From: DASYLJ01 sp964432595
GTDB taxonomy: Bacteria > Desulfobacterota > Binatia > DP-6
Direction of reading: 5' to 3'
DNA: 64,000 nt
Assembly (NCBI GenBank): GCA_964432595.1
Contig: CAYSOF010000018.1
Span: forward strand, 73,729-137,728
Positions 52,748 through 61,568 of this stretch are shown here, piece after piece. The number at the start of each line of letters is the position of its first letter. The stretch's first letter is position 1. A program made the position numbers and the translations under genes. The notes under the pieces are model-generated. The model searched no databases. It saw nothing but the letters and a program-made list of their open reading frames with translations, and had not been told where the DNA came from.

Positions 52748-54967
52748 TCACTGCTTGCACTTGAGATCGTTCGTCCCGCGCGCGACGCACGCGGCGATCG
52801 ACCCCTGACGGACGGTGCCCGGGCCGTAGGTGAGCGTGATCGTCGCCGGCCCCTGGAACGGGCCGTTGAACGACAGCGCCCCGAGCTTCACCTTGAGCTG
52901 GAACTGGTTCAGCACCTTGCGATCGGCCTTGAAGGTGGCCTTCGACTTCCGATCGATGCTCTTGCAGAGCACCTTCGGCAGCGACGGGTTGCCCTTCACG
53001 ACGCAGGTGCCGAGCCCGAACGTGATCGCCTGGTCGGCGCCGAGCGCGTCCTGGTAGCGGACCGTGATCGGGCCCGACGCGTCGAAGACGTCCGCCGGCG
53101 GGTTCGTCGGGAACGTGCCCTTCGCGATCACCTTGCCGTTGGCGCCCGGGCCCGACTGGCCCTTCACCGTGAGCTTGGTGACGGTGAGCGGGCCCACCTC
53201 GTCGACGTCGCACGTGCCGTTCGAGTTGCCGTCCTCCTCGCCGAGGCAGGCGCCCGCCTGGCAGGTGTCGGGGACGGAGCACGTCACGCCGTCGTCGCAC
53301 GACGTGCCGTCGACCACCGGCGTCGCGCCGCACGTACCGAGCGGGTCGATGCAGGCGTCGGTGGTGCACTCGTTGCCGTCGTCGCAGACGATCGGCGTGC
53401 CGGCGAGGCAGATCGCGTTGCCGAGGTCGCAGGTCTCGACGCCGTTGCAGGCGAGACCGTCGTTGCACTGTGCGTCGGCGTTGCATGCGGTGCAGGCGGG
53501 CGGGGTGGTCAGCGCGGGCGTCGTGTCGACGTCGCCCGTGACGGTGTCACAGCCCGGGTTGCCGGGACCGGCGGCGCAGCCCCAGTAGTTGTTCTCGGCG
53601 TCGATGGTCGGCGGCGCCGCGGCGGTGACGATGCCGTTCGTGTTGCCCGCGATCGTGTTGTCCTCGAGGTCGACCGTGGCGCCGAGCTGCAGGCCGCCGT
53701 ACGCGACCGCGAACGAATCGAACACGCTGACCCCGTTGGTGAAGCCGGTGATGCGATTGCACGTCCCGGTGATCGAGGTCGTCGCCGGCATGATGACGCT
53801 GCCCGAGCGCGACTGGATGAAGACGCCGGACGACGGCGGGGTGGTGCCGATGCCGCCGACGTTGCCGCCGTCGAGCACGTTGCCGGTGAGGACGACGGGA
53901 CCGTTGCCACGGAGCTGGATGGCGTGCGTCGCCGCCAGCACGGGGGTGCCCGTGACCTCGATGGTGTTGCCGGTGAGATTCGCCGCGGCGTTCGGCAGCG
54001 TCGGATGCAGCCGCACGAAGACGGCCGCCGCCGCCGTCGCGATGCTGCTGTCCTTCGTGACGACGTTGTCCTCGAACGAGAGCGGGTTCTCGAGGCCCAT
54101 GCCGATCATCTCGAAGTCGAGCGCGTTGCCCGTGAAGCCGGAGAACTCGTTGCGACGGATGGCGACGTTCGAGATGCCCTGGCCGTTGCTGGCGTAGAAC
54201 TTGAGGACGCCGATCGCCGTGAGGCCGCCGGTGAACGTCGAGTCCTCGATCGCGGCGTCGCGCAGCTCCTCGACGTAGATCGCATAGTTCGTGTTGTTGG
54301 TGAACGTCGAGCCGGTGATCGAGAGACCGGTGAACGTCGACGAGTTGCCGTCGTTCGCCTGGTAGATGCCGTAGGCGTTGCCGCTGATCGTCGTGCCCGC
54401 GATCGTCACGCCGGACACCTGGCTCTGCGACGAGAAGCGCAGGCCGATGTTGCCGCCGCTGATCGTCGAATCGGTGATCTGCAGGTTCGACACCCCGAAG
54501 GCGCTGCTGAGCGACACGTCGATGCCGCGCGCCGTCTGTCCGCTCAGCGTGACGCGCGTGAGCTGCGTCCCGTCGGCGATGATGTTCTGGAAGACGACGC
54601 CGGCCGCGCCGTTCTCGACCGTGAGGTCCTGGATGACGACGTCGTCGGCCTTGATCGAGAAGGCGTTCACGCCCCCCGACGGCTGGACCAGGGTCGATCC
54701 CTGACCGGCGCCGGAGATGGTCAGCGTCTTGTCGATGACGACGACGGACGGCACGGCGTGCGCGCCCGCGGCGACCTCGATGGTGTCGGTCGCGGACGCG
54801 GCGGCAACGGCCGCGGCGATGGTGTCGCAGCTCGGGACGGCGACGGTGCAGGTGTTCGAGCCGTCGCCGGGCACGCCCCACGTGAGGGCGGCGGCGCCGC
54901 GCGGCGCGACGAGGCCGAGCGCTCCGGCACAGACGATGGCGGACAGGACACGGTACGATCGGGACAC
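52748..54967 (-). CDS. Exported right-handed beta-helix protein with Cys-rich repeats
   Basis: A 739-aa secreted protein. The GTG at 54967 has AGGAGG 6 bases upstream and gives a signal peptide (SYRVLSAIVCAGALGLVAP). Residues about 40-470 form a parallel beta-helix with repeated GNxxG and NTI-type turns (TLTISGAGQGSTLVQPSG, TISGNAYGIYQANDGNSS), as in NosD or pectate-lyase-like proteins. Residues about 490-590 are Cys-rich repeats (CNDGLACNGVETCDLGNAIC, CDDGNECTTDACIDPLGTCG), common in Binatota and Myxococcota surface proteins. A beta-rich C-terminal domain follows. It is probably surface-bound with adhesion or polysaccharide contact. Confidence 0.88.
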   Translation of the reverse strand: MSRSYRVLSAIVCAGALGLVAPRGAAALTWGVPGDGSNTCTVAVPSCDTIAAAVAAASATDTIEVAAGAHAVPSVVVIDKTLTISGAGQGSTLVQPSGGVNAFSIKADDVVIQDLTVENGAAGVVFQNIIADGTQLTRVTLSGQTARGIDVSLSSAFGVSNLQITDSTISGGNIGLRFSSQSQVSGVTIAGTTISGNAYGIYQANDGNSSTFTGLSITGSTFTNNTNYAIYVEELRDAAIEDSTFTGGLTAIGVLKFYASNGQGISNVAIRRNEFSGFTGNALDFEMIGMGLENPLSFEDNVVTKDSSIATAAAAVFVRLHPTLPNAAANLTGNTIEVTGTPVLAATHAIQLRGNGPVVLTGNVLDGGNVGGIGTTPPSSGVFIQSRSGSVIMPATTSITGTCNRITGFTNGVSVFDSFAVAYGGLQLGATVDLEDNTIAGNTNGIVTAAAPPTIDAENNYWGCAAGPGNPGCDTVTGDVDTTPALTTPPACTACNADAQCNDGLACNGVETCDLGNAICLAGTPIVCDDGNECTTDACIDPLGTCGATPVVDGTSCDDGVTCSVPDTCQAGACLGEEDGNSNGTCDVDEVGPLTVTKLTVKGQSGPGANGKVIAKGTFPTNPPADVFDASGPITVRYQDALGADQAITFGLGTCVVKGNPSLPKVLCKSIDRKSKATFKADRKVLNQFQLKVKLGALSFNGPFQGPATITLTYGPGTVRQGSIAACVARGTNDLKCKQ

Positions 54968-55147
54968 GGATCCTCCTGTGGTGGCCCCGCACGGGGGGCG
55001 GGCGGCGATGGGTGTCGCCGCGAGGGAACGGTCTCCCATCCCGGGAATCGCGCGCGCAAGCGGAAAATGCGACGCCGGGTCGACCGGTCGCTGGTCAGCC
55101 GGTGTCGCGTGGGCGGATGCCTGTGCGGCATGGGCCGCCCGCGATCG

Positions 55148-55495
55148 TCAGGGCGGCGCTCCGCCCGCGGCCGGCGACGGCGGACCAGCGGGTGGCGGGT
55201 GGTCGACGAGGCGCGAGGCGTCCACCCAGCCCTCGACGCCGTCGGCGGAGATGCGCGCCCATCCGCGATCGACCTGCGTGCGCGTCACCCGGGCGTTCGG
55301 CGCGAGGCGGCCGACGACCTTCGACGCGTCGGACGGCGTCGCATGCACGGGGAGGGCGCCGGCCGCGTAGTAGGGCTCGGGCCGTGTGGAACCGTGCGAC
55401 GGCGGCGGCGCGTCGTCCACCCAGCCGCGGACGCCGGCGCATCCCGTCAGGAGGACGACGGCGGCGCCCGCCACGAGGAGCGGCCGCGCCGTCAT
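55148..55495 (-). CDS. Lipoprotein with bacterial SH3 domain
   Basis: A 115-aa lipoprotein (lipobox LLTGC, Cys19). After a Pro-rich linker there is a bacterial SH3-like domain: GALPVHATPSDASKVVGRLA, then ARVTRTQVDRGWARISADGV and EGWVDASRLVD. Such domains bind peptidoglycan or protein partners in the envelope. The tail is Pro/Ala/Gly-rich. Its start overlaps the stop of the SnoaL-like gene. Confidence 0.88.
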   Translation of the reverse strand: MTARPLLVAGAAVVLLTGCAGVRGWVDDAPPPSHGSTRPEPYYAAGALPVHATPSDASKVVGRLAPNARVTRTQVDRGWARISADGVEGWVDASRLVDHPPPAGPPSPAAGGAPP

Positions 55496-56001
55496 GGAGT
55501 CGCGGCTGCGTGCGGACCGGGACCGACCGAGCGCGTGAGACCGATGCCGTGCATGCAGTGCGGCCCGCCCCAGTGCTCGACGACCTTGCCGTCCTGCATG
55601 CGCAGGATCGCGGTGCCGTTGATGACGACGCGCTCGCCGGACGGCGGCACGTCGTAGTACGCCGTGCCCGTGTGCGTGCCGACGAGCGTCCAGTGCGAGA
55701 CCACGAGGTCGTCCATCTCGAGCAGCAGGTCGACGCGGAACTCCATGTCGGGGAAGGCGCGGTGCGCCATCGTCCAGAACTTCTCCTCTTCACCGCGGAT
55801 GTCGGTGCCGACCGCCGCGGGCGCGATGCGTTCCGTCGCGTGGCTCATGAACTCCGGCGCGAAGGTGTCGTACACGGCGGTGTAGTCGCCCGCGGCCATG
55901 CGGCTGCTGTACCGGCCGAGGCGCGCGAGATTGGCCTGGCCCGACCGGGTGGAGCTCGTGCGTATCAGCATGGCGGGCACATAGCCCATCGTCGCCGGCA
56001 C
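55492..56001 (-). CDS. SnoaL-like (NTF2 fold) protein, ester cyclase type
   Basis: A 169-aa protein of the SnoaL/NTF2-like fold. YTAVYDTFAPEFMSHATERI, RGEEEKFWTMAHRAFPDMEF, MDDLVVSHWTLVGTHTG and GTAILRMQDGKVVEHWGG follow the family order of helix and strand pairs. The His and Asp residues in SHATER and FPDMEF line the cone-shaped pocket in relatives. No substrate is implied by neighbours. An internal ATG at residue 11 (MLIRTSS) is an alternative start. Confidence 0.85.
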   Translation of the reverse strand: MPATMGYVPAMLIRTSSTRSGQANLARLGRYSSRMAAGDYTAVYDTFAPEFMSHATERIAPAAVGTDIRGEEEKFWTMAHRAFPDMEFRVDLLLEMDDLVVSHWTLVGTHTGTAYYDVPPSGERVVINGTAILRMQDGKVVEHWGGPHCMHGIGLTRSVGPGPHAAATP

Positions 56002-56062
56002 GCAAACGTGCGCGGTCGCGCAACCGCTCGACGTGCCGGTGCCGTGATCCTAAAGAGGGCCG

Positions 56063-56872
56063 ATGGACATCGCCGCCGGCCTGCGCGTCGCCCTGGCGCC
56101 CAACCCGGGACCCATGACGGGGCCGGGCACGAACCAGTACCTGCTGCACGATGGCGGCGAGGCGCTGCTGATCGACGCCGCGCCGCTCGACGACGAGAAC
56201 CGCGCTCGCATGACGGCCGCGGGCGTCCGGCCGACCGCGCTGCTGCTGACGCACATCCATCCCGACCACGTCGGCGGCGCCGCGGCGGTGCGGGAGACGT
56301 GGCGCGCGCCCGTCGCCGTCCATCGCAGCCGTGCCGCGTTCGTGCTGGGTGGCGTGCCGCTGGCGCCCGACCGGCTCGTCGACGAGGGCGACGAGATCGC
56401 CTTCCCCGGCGGCCGCCTGCGGGCGATCCACACCCCGGGACACGAGTCGGGGCACTGCTGCTACTACGAGCCGGAGCGGCGCTGGCTCTTCACCGGCGAC
56501 ACGATCCTCTCGACGGGGACGACGATCATCGCGCCGCCCGACGGGAACATGACCGACTATCTCGATTCGCTGCGCCGCCTGCGTGCGCTCGACCTGGACG
56601 TCATCCTCCCGGCGCACGGGCCGCCCATCACGCGGCCCTACGACGTCATCGACGAGTACCTGTCGCACCGGCTATTGCGCGAGCAGCAGGTGCTGGACGC
56701 GCTCGGCGACGGCCTCGAGGAGATCCCGCCCATCGTGGCGCGGCTCTACGCCGACCTGCATCCGGTGCTGCACTGGGCGGCGGCGCTCACCGTGCAGGCG
56801 CACCTCGAGAAGCTGGCGCGCGACGGACGAGTGCGCGCCGACGGGGGGCGCTGGACGCTGATCGCCGACTGA
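56063..56872 (+). CDS. MBL-fold metallo-hydrolase, LACTB2-like
   Basis: A 269-aa metallo-beta-lactamase fold protein. The metal motif is LTHIHPDHVGG (HxHxDH), with further ligands His in HTPGHESGHCC, Asp in FTGDTIL and His in LPAHGPPI. NPGPMTGPGTNQYLL at the start and the C-terminal winged-helix region (LHPVLHWAAALTVQAHLEKL) match the LACTB2-like subgroup, whose human member is an endoribonuclease. The biological substrate here is unknown. Confidence 0.92.
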   Translation: MDIAAGLRVALAPNPGPMTGPGTNQYLLHDGGEALLIDAAPLDDENRARMTAAGVRPTALLLTHIHPDHVGGAAAVRETWRAPVAVHRSRAAFVLGGVPLAPDRLVDEGDEIAFPGGRLRAIHTPGHESGHCCYYEPERRWLFTGDTILSTGTTIIAPPDGNMTDYLDSLRRLRALDLDVILPAHGPPITRPYDVIDEYLSHRLLREQQVLDALGDGLEEIPPIVARLYADLHPVLHWAAALTVQAHLEKLARDGRVRADGGRWTLIAD

Positions 56873-56967
56873 CCGGTCCGGTTGCCGCCCGCCGGCATGA
56901 TCCACGTCGCCTGAATCGCTGCGAGGGACGTTCGTGCTATAGGGCGCGCGACAAGGAGGGAATCGCG

Positions 56968-57369
56968 ATGTCCAGACCCGGCCTCCTGGCGTGCGTCGCG
57001 CTGCTCGCGGCCGTCGCCGTCCGCGTCGATGCGGCGCTCACGCGCGAGGACTTCGTCGTCAAGACCACGCAGGACCTGATCGACCTGTGCACGGTGGCCG
57101 ACGACGATCCGATGCGGCTCGCCGGCATCGGCTTCTGCCACGGCTACCTCGTCGGCGCGTACCAATATCAGCAGGCGCTCACCGCCGGGCCGAAGGCGAA
57201 GCCGTGGGTGTGCCCGCCACAGCCGCCGCCCTCGCGCGTCGAAGCGGTGAAGATGTTCGTCGCCTGGTGCCAGGCGCATCCGGAGTACATGGGCGAGGCG
57301 CCCGTCGAGACGCTCGGGCGTTTCCTGGCGGCGACGTGGCCATGCCCCGCGAAGGGAAGGAGCAAGTGA
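56968..57369 (+). CDS. Rap1a/Tai-family exported protein
   Basis: A 133-aa protein with a signal peptide (1-22) and the Rap1a/Tai family pattern: TTQDLIDLCTVADDDP, GIGFCHGYLVGAYQYQQAL, then a Cys in WVCPPQPP, FVAWCQAHPEYMGEAP and a final WPCPAKG. Cysteines should pair in the periplasm. Family members include immunity proteins against type VI amidase effectors, but no type VI genes are in the window, so that role is not assumed. AAGGAGGG precedes the ATG. Its stop overlaps the next start (TGATG). Confidence 0.88.
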   Translation: MSRPGLLACVALLAAVAVRVDAALTREDFVVKTTQDLIDLCTVADDDPMRLAGIGFCHGYLVGAYQYQQALTAGPKAKPWVCPPQPPPSRVEAVKMFVAWCQAHPEYMGEAPVETLGRFLAATWPCPAKGRSK

Positions 57370-57641
57370 TGCGGCGCGCGACGATCGGGGTGCTGGCATT
57401 GACGCTCGCCGTCGGCGGCTGCGCCGGGATGACGCGCACGCAGCAACGCACGGTCACGGGCGGCGCCGTCGGCGCCGCGGGCGGTGCGATCATCGGTGCC
57501 ATGGCGGGCGACGCCGGCATGGGCGCCGCCATCGGCGCGGGTGCCGGCGTGGTCGGCGGCTTCCTCTACGGCAAGCATGAGGAGTCGCGCGACGCCGCGT
57601 ACGACGAAGGCTATCGCGCGGGCCAGCGGTCGCGCCGCTGA
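57369..57641 (+). CDS. Glycine-zipper lipoprotein
   Basis: A 90-aa lipoprotein (lipobox AVGGC, Cys18). The middle is a glycine zipper: VTGGAVGAAGGAIIGAMAGD and AAIGAGAGVVGGFLYGK, the pattern of small outer-membrane Gly-zipper and OmpA-associated proteins. The C-terminus is charged (KHEESRDAAYDEGYRAGQRS). It is coupled to the Rap1a/Tai-like gene. Confidence 0.9.
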   Translation: MRRATIGVLALTLAVGGCAGMTRTQQRTVTGGAVGAAGGAIIGAMAGDAGMGAAIGAGAGVVGGFLYGKHEESRDAAYDEGYRAGQRSRR

Positions 57642-58880
57642 TCAGCGCGGCTCGATCCGCGTCGTATCGAACAACGCCGACGCGAGCCGCGGCCACTCCG
57701 AGCCGACGAGCACGAGGACGCGCGTGTCGCGCTGCTCGATGCGTGCCCCCGGCACCATCGTGAGCGCGGCCTCCGCGAACTCCTCGGCGTCGGCCGCGGA
57801 GTCCCATGCCGTCATCCACACGACCACCACCTGGTCGTCGCGACGCCACGCGCCGAGCCGATCGCCGTCCCAGCCGTCCGCGACGCGTGCCGCCTGTGCG
57901 GCCGGCAGCGTGCGCTGCGCGAGCACGCGGACGTCGAGCTCGCCGAGCGTGTCGGACAGGATCAAGCGGTGGCCGGAGCGCTCGAGCGGTCCGTGTTCGG
58001 CGAATGCGACGAGCGTCGGCGCGTCGCGGCGGTCGAAGTAACGCTCGGGATGCAGCACCTGCTCGGTCGACGCCGGCGGGTCGGCCTGGACGGCATCGAC
58101 GCCGGGCCAGCCGCCGTCGTCGAGCGCGCGCTGCGTGAAGGCGAGACCGGCCTGATACTGGAACGCGAGCGTCTCGCGGATGATCGCAGGGACGTCGGGA
58201 TAGGTTTCCGCGAGCCGCGTCGACAACGGCGCCAGCTCCTCGACGATGCGCGCGCGCGTATCGTCGTCGAGCTGCCCGCTCTGGAGCACCGTGAACGACG
58301 CCAGCGTGGCGTCGCCCTCGAGCACGGCGCGACGTGCGATCAGGCGGTCGCTTTCGGACGCGGTCAACGGCTCGGGCTCCGTCGGCATCCCCCAGTGCTG
58401 GTCCTGGAGCGCGTGCACCATCTCGTGGGCGACGATCAGCTCGCCGACGGGATCGCGGCCGGTGAACGTGGTCACGACGCCGAGCGCGAGGCTGTCGTCG
58501 GAGAGCGCGTCGGTGGCGACCGTCAGCTCCTTGCGGCGCGGGTCGTAGAACGCCGCGACCTGTCCCTCGTAGAACGTCTGCAGGGCGGGGCGGAGCCGCG
58601 TTCCGGCGTCGAGCAGGTTGAGACGCCCGTAGACCGTCTCGATCACCGCCAGGTCTGCAGCGGGGAAGCCGTGATCGAGCTCGTCGGTCAGGACGTCGCT
58701 GATGCCCTCCGGCGCCAGCGCGCGACTCGGGACCGGTCCGTCGAACGTGAGCCCGCGGATCGCCGCCACCCGCGCCTGCAGCGCGCTCATCGCCGTCTCG
58801 TTGACGACCCCGTGTCGCACGACGGGACCGGGACCGCAGCCTGCGAGCACGATCAGAAGGAGGGCGGCGGCCCGGCTCAT
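57642..58880 (-). CDS. Lipoprotein with HExxH metallopeptidase motif
   Basis: A 412-aa lipoprotein (lipobox VLAGC, Cys15). The zinc motif lies in VAHEMVHALQDQHWG (HEMVH), and Glu in AVLEGDATLASF about 40 residues later is the likely third ligand, the gluzincin layout. FYEGQVAAFYDPRRKELTV before it is a strand that often precedes the active helix. The second half, about 180 residues, has no recognised motif. No specific peptidase family was recognised. It ends one base from the convergent Gly-zipper gene. Confidence 0.8.
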   Translation of the reverse strand: MSRAAALLLIVLAGCGPGPVVRHGVVNETAMSALQARVAAIRGLTFDGPVPSRALAPEGISDVLTDELDHGFPAADLAVIETVYGRLNLLDAGTRLRPALQTFYEGQVAAFYDPRRKELTVATDALSDDSLALGVVTTFTGRDPVGELIVAHEMVHALQDQHWGMPTEPEPLTASESDRLIARRAVLEGDATLASFTVLQSGQLDDDTRARIVEELAPLSTRLAETYPDVPAIIRETLAFQYQAGLAFTQRALDDGGWPGVDAVQADPPASTEQVLHPERYFDRRDAPTLVAFAEHGPLERSGHRLILSDTLGELDVRVLAQRTLPAAQAARVADGWDGDRLGAWRRDDQVVVVWMTAWDSAADAEEFAEAALTMVPGARIEQRDTRVLVLVGSEWPRLASALFDTTRIEPR

Positions 58881-58896
58881 GCGGTGACGGTCGGCA

Positions 58897-59598
58897 TCAC
58901 GGTCCTGGCGCCTCCTCCATGATGATCGCCGGATAGCCGAGGCGGTTCACCAGCTCCGCTCGCGCCACCGCGACCGCGCGCAGCGGATACGGGCCGATGC
59001 GCACGCGATGGTAGCGGCCGTCCGTCGTGTCGAGCGGATCGACGTACGCGTCGGGGAAGCGCAGTGCGATCGAGCGCCGCAGATGCTCGGCCGTCGCCGA
59101 GTCCGTGAAGCTCGCGACCTGGACGACGAACGTTGCGCGCGGCAGCTCCGAGGGTACCCGCGCCGCGACCGGCACGACGGGGCGCGGCGTGCGTCGCACC
59201 GTCCGCCGCGGCTGCGCCAGCTCGAGCACCTCGATGCGCACCGGCGCCGTGCCCGGGCCGATCATGCCGATGGCGTGCGCCGCCGCGTACGAGAGGTCGA
59301 TCACCCGACCGCCGACGAACGGGCCGCGATCGTTGACGCGCACCTCGACCGCACGACCGTTCGACATGTTGGTCACCATCGCGCGGCTGCCGAGCGGCAG
59401 CGACGGGTGCGCGGCGGTCATCTCGTACTGATCGTAGATCTCGCCGTTCGCGGTCTGCCGGCCGTGGAAGCCCGGCCCGTACCAGGACGCGGTGCCTTCC
59501 TGCTGGCCGCCGACGACGGGAGGCGGCGCGCGTCGTACGGAGCAGGCGGCCGCGCACAGCACCACCCCGCACACCACCGCATGCGACCACCACCCCAC
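58897..59598 (-). CDS. rlpA: RlpA-type septal lytic transglycosylase lipoprotein with SPOR domain
   Basis: A 233-aa lipoprotein (lipobox CAAAC). The double-psi beta-barrel (about 35-130) shows GTASWYGPGFHGRQTANGE and EVRVNDRGPFVGGRVIDLSY with the catalytic Asp. The C-terminal SPOR domain (about 155-230; FVVQVASFTDSATAEHLRR, YHRVRIGPYPLRA) binds denuded glycan at the division site. RlpA cleaves naked glycan strands in daughter cell separation. It is divergent from yebC with a 107-base gap. Confidence 0.95.
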   Translation of the reverse strand: MGWWSHAVVCGVVLCAAACSVRRAPPPVVGGQQEGTASWYGPGFHGRQTANGEIYDQYEMTAAHPSLPLGSRAMVTNMSNGRAVEVRVNDRGPFVGGRVIDLSYAAAHAIGMIGPGTAPVRIEVLELAQPRRTVRRTPRPVVPVAARVPSELPRATFVVQVASFTDSATAEHLRRSIALRFPDAYVDPLDTTDGRYHRVRIGPYPLRAVAVARAELVNRLGYPAIIMEEAPGP

Positions 59599-59705
59599 GG
59601 CGCCGGATTATCGTCGCGCGGTCGCACGCGCGCAAGGTCCCGCGGTTGTCCGCTCGTACCCCCTGTGGTAACCGGACCGGACGTTCCGAACCGGAGGCGT
59701 TCCCC

Positions 59706-60455
59706 ATGTCAGGCCATTCAAAATGGAGCACGATCAAGCACAAGAAGGCCGCGAAGGACGCCAAGCGCGGTAAGATCTTCACCAAGCTCATCAAGGAGAT
59801 CACCGTCGCCGCCCGGCTCGGCGGCGGCGACGTCAAGGCGAACCCCCGGCTGCGCACCGCCGTCCTCGCGGCGAAGAAGGACAGCATGCCGGGCGACACC
59901 ATCGACCGCGCCATCAAGAAGGGCACGGGGGATCTCGAGGGCGTCAACTACGAGGACATCGTCTACGAGGGCTACGGTCCCGGCGGCGTCGCGGTCCTCG
60001 TCGAGGCGGTCACCGACAATCGGAACCGTACGGTCGCCGACCTCCGCAGCATCTTCGACAAGTGCGGCGGCAACCTCGGCGCCGCCGGCAGCGTCGCGTG
60101 GATGTTCGCCAAGCGCGGCCTGATCACCGTCGAGCGCGCGGGCGTCGACGAGGACAAGGTGATGGAAGTCGCGCTCGAAGCGGGCGCCGACGACGTCACC
60201 GACTCCGGCGACATCCTCGAGGTGCTGACGTCGCCCGACGGCTTCGAGGCGGTGAAGGAGGCGCTCGAGGCGGCGAAGATCACGCTCGCGTCGTCCGAGG
60301 TCACGATGATGCCGTCGTCGACCACGACCATCACCGGCAAGCCGGCGGAGCAGATGATCCGCATGCTGGAGATGCTCGAGGACCACGACGACGTGCAGCA
60401 CGTGTCGTCGAACATGGACATCGCGGCGGAGGAGCTCGAGCGGCTGTCGGCCTGA
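59706..60455 (+). CDS. yebC: YebC/PmpR-family protein
   Basis: A 249-aa YebC. The family opening GHSKWSTIKHKKAAKDAKRG is followed by FTKLIKEITVAARLGGGD, NIRKxx-type NPRLRTAVLAAKK and the acidic C-terminal domain. Members were named transcription regulators and have more recently been linked to translation of stalling proline runs. It begins the yebC-ruvCAB cluster, a common order. Confidence 0.96.
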   Translation: MSGHSKWSTIKHKKAAKDAKRGKIFTKLIKEITVAARLGGGDVKANPRLRTAVLAAKKDSMPGDTIDRAIKKGTGDLEGVNYEDIVYEGYGPGGVAVLVEAVTDNRNRTVADLRSIFDKCGGNLGAAGSVAWMFAKRGLITVERAGVDEDKVMEVALEAGADDVTDSGDILEVLTSPDGFEAVKEALEAAKITLASSEVTMMPSSTTTITGKPAEQMIRMLEMLEDHDDVQHVSSNMDIAAEELERLSA

Positions 60456-60471
60456 GACGCGGGGAGGTGGT

Positions 60472-60978
60472 GTGGTGCGGGCACTCGGCATCGATCCGGG
60501 GAGCCGCGTGACGGGGTGGGGCGTGGTCGAGAGCGCGGGGCAGTCGTTCCGCCACCTCGCCAGCGGCACGATCGTGCTGAAGCCCGCCGAGTCGCTCGGT
60601 TCGCGTCTCGCCCGTCTCCACGCCGAATGCCTCCGGCTGCTCGACGCGTGGACGCCGGCGGCGGTGGTGCTCGAGCGCAACTTCGTCGCGCGCAACGTGC
60701 AGAGCGCCTTCCGCCTCGGCGAGGCGCGCGGCGCGGTGCTGGCGGCGGTGGCCGCGGCGGGCATCCCGATGCACGAGTACGCGCCGGCGTCGGTGAAGCT
60801 GGCGGCGGTCGGCCACGGCGGCGCCGACAAGGACACCGTCGGCCGCGGCGTGACGGCGCGCCTGCAGCTCGAGGCGCGGCCCGCGGTCGACGCCGCCGAC
60901 GCGCTCGCGCTGGCGCTCTGCTTCCTGCAGCAGGCGCCGCTCCAGGCGGCGCTCGTGCGCGCGGAGCGTCGCCGATGA
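60472..60978 (+). CDS. ruvC: Crossover junction endodeoxyribonuclease RuvC
   Basis: A 168-aa Holliday junction resolvase. The RNase-H-like fold acids are visible: Asp in LGIDPGSRVTGWGVV, Glu in VVLERNFVARN, and the Asp pair in AVDAADALALALC. Tandem GTG codons at 60472 and 60475 follow GGGGAGG; either could start. It overlaps ruvA (ATGA). Confidence 0.97.
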   Translation: MVRALGIDPGSRVTGWGVVESAGQSFRHLASGTIVLKPAESLGSRLARLHAECLRLLDAWTPAAVVLERNFVARNVQSAFRLGEARGAVLAAVAAAGIPMHEYAPASVKLAAVGHGGADKDTVGRGVTARLQLEARPAVDAADALALALCFLQQAPLQAALVRAERRR

Positions 60979-61568
60979 TCGCGCGGCTCGCCGGCGCGCT
61001 CGTCGAAAAGGCGCCCGACGGCATCGTGGTCGACGTGGGCGGCGTCGGCTACGCGGTGCACGTGTCGCTGCAGACGCTCGCGGAGCTGCCGGCGCTCGGC
61101 GCGCCCGTCGAGCTGCTCGTCCACACCGAGGTGCGCGAGGACGCGATCGAGCTCTTCGGCTTCGTCCACGCGCGCGAGCGGGCGCTGTTCCACCTGCTGC
61201 GCAAGGTGAAGGGGCTCGGGCCGCGGACGTGCATCAACGTGCTGTCGGGCATGCCGGCGACCGAGCTGGTGCGGGTGATCGCGTCCGGCGACGCCGCGCG
61301 CCTGCAGACGATCCCCGGCGTCGGCCGTCGCTTCGCGGAGCGCATGGTCGTCGAGTGCCGCGACGCCGCCGCGGCGCTGGCGGCCGAGGACGGACCGCCG
61401 CGTCTGCCGCTGTCGGCGGTGAGCGGCTCGCTCGAGGAAGCGGTGTCGGCGCTCGTGAATCTGGGCTACAAGCGCCCCGAGGCGGAGCGCGCGGTGCAAC
61501 AGGTCGGACGTCCCGGCGCGCCGGTGGAAGAGGTGATCCGCGCCGCGCTGCAAGGCTTGGTCGGGTAG
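60975..61568 (+). CDS. ruvA: Holliday junction DNA helicase subunit RuvA
   Basis: A 197-aa RuvA. The OB-fold domain starts MIARLAGALVEKAPDGIVVD and includes VGGVGYAVHVS. Two helix-hairpin-helix motifs follow (LLRKVKGLGPRTCINVLSG and LQTIPGVGRRFAERMVVE), and domain III (LEEAVSALVNLGYKRPEAER) contacts RuvB. The acidic pin region is present at about residue 55 (EDAIELF). Confidence 0.97.
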   Translation: MIARLAGALVEKAPDGIVVDVGGVGYAVHVSLQTLAELPALGAPVELLVHTEVREDAIELFGFVHARERALFHLLRKVKGLGPRTCINVLSGMPATELVRVIASGDAARLQTIPGVGRRFAERMVVECRDAAAALAAEDGPPRLPLSAVSGSLEEAVSALVNLGYKRPEAERAVQQVGRPGAPVEEVIRAALQGLVG

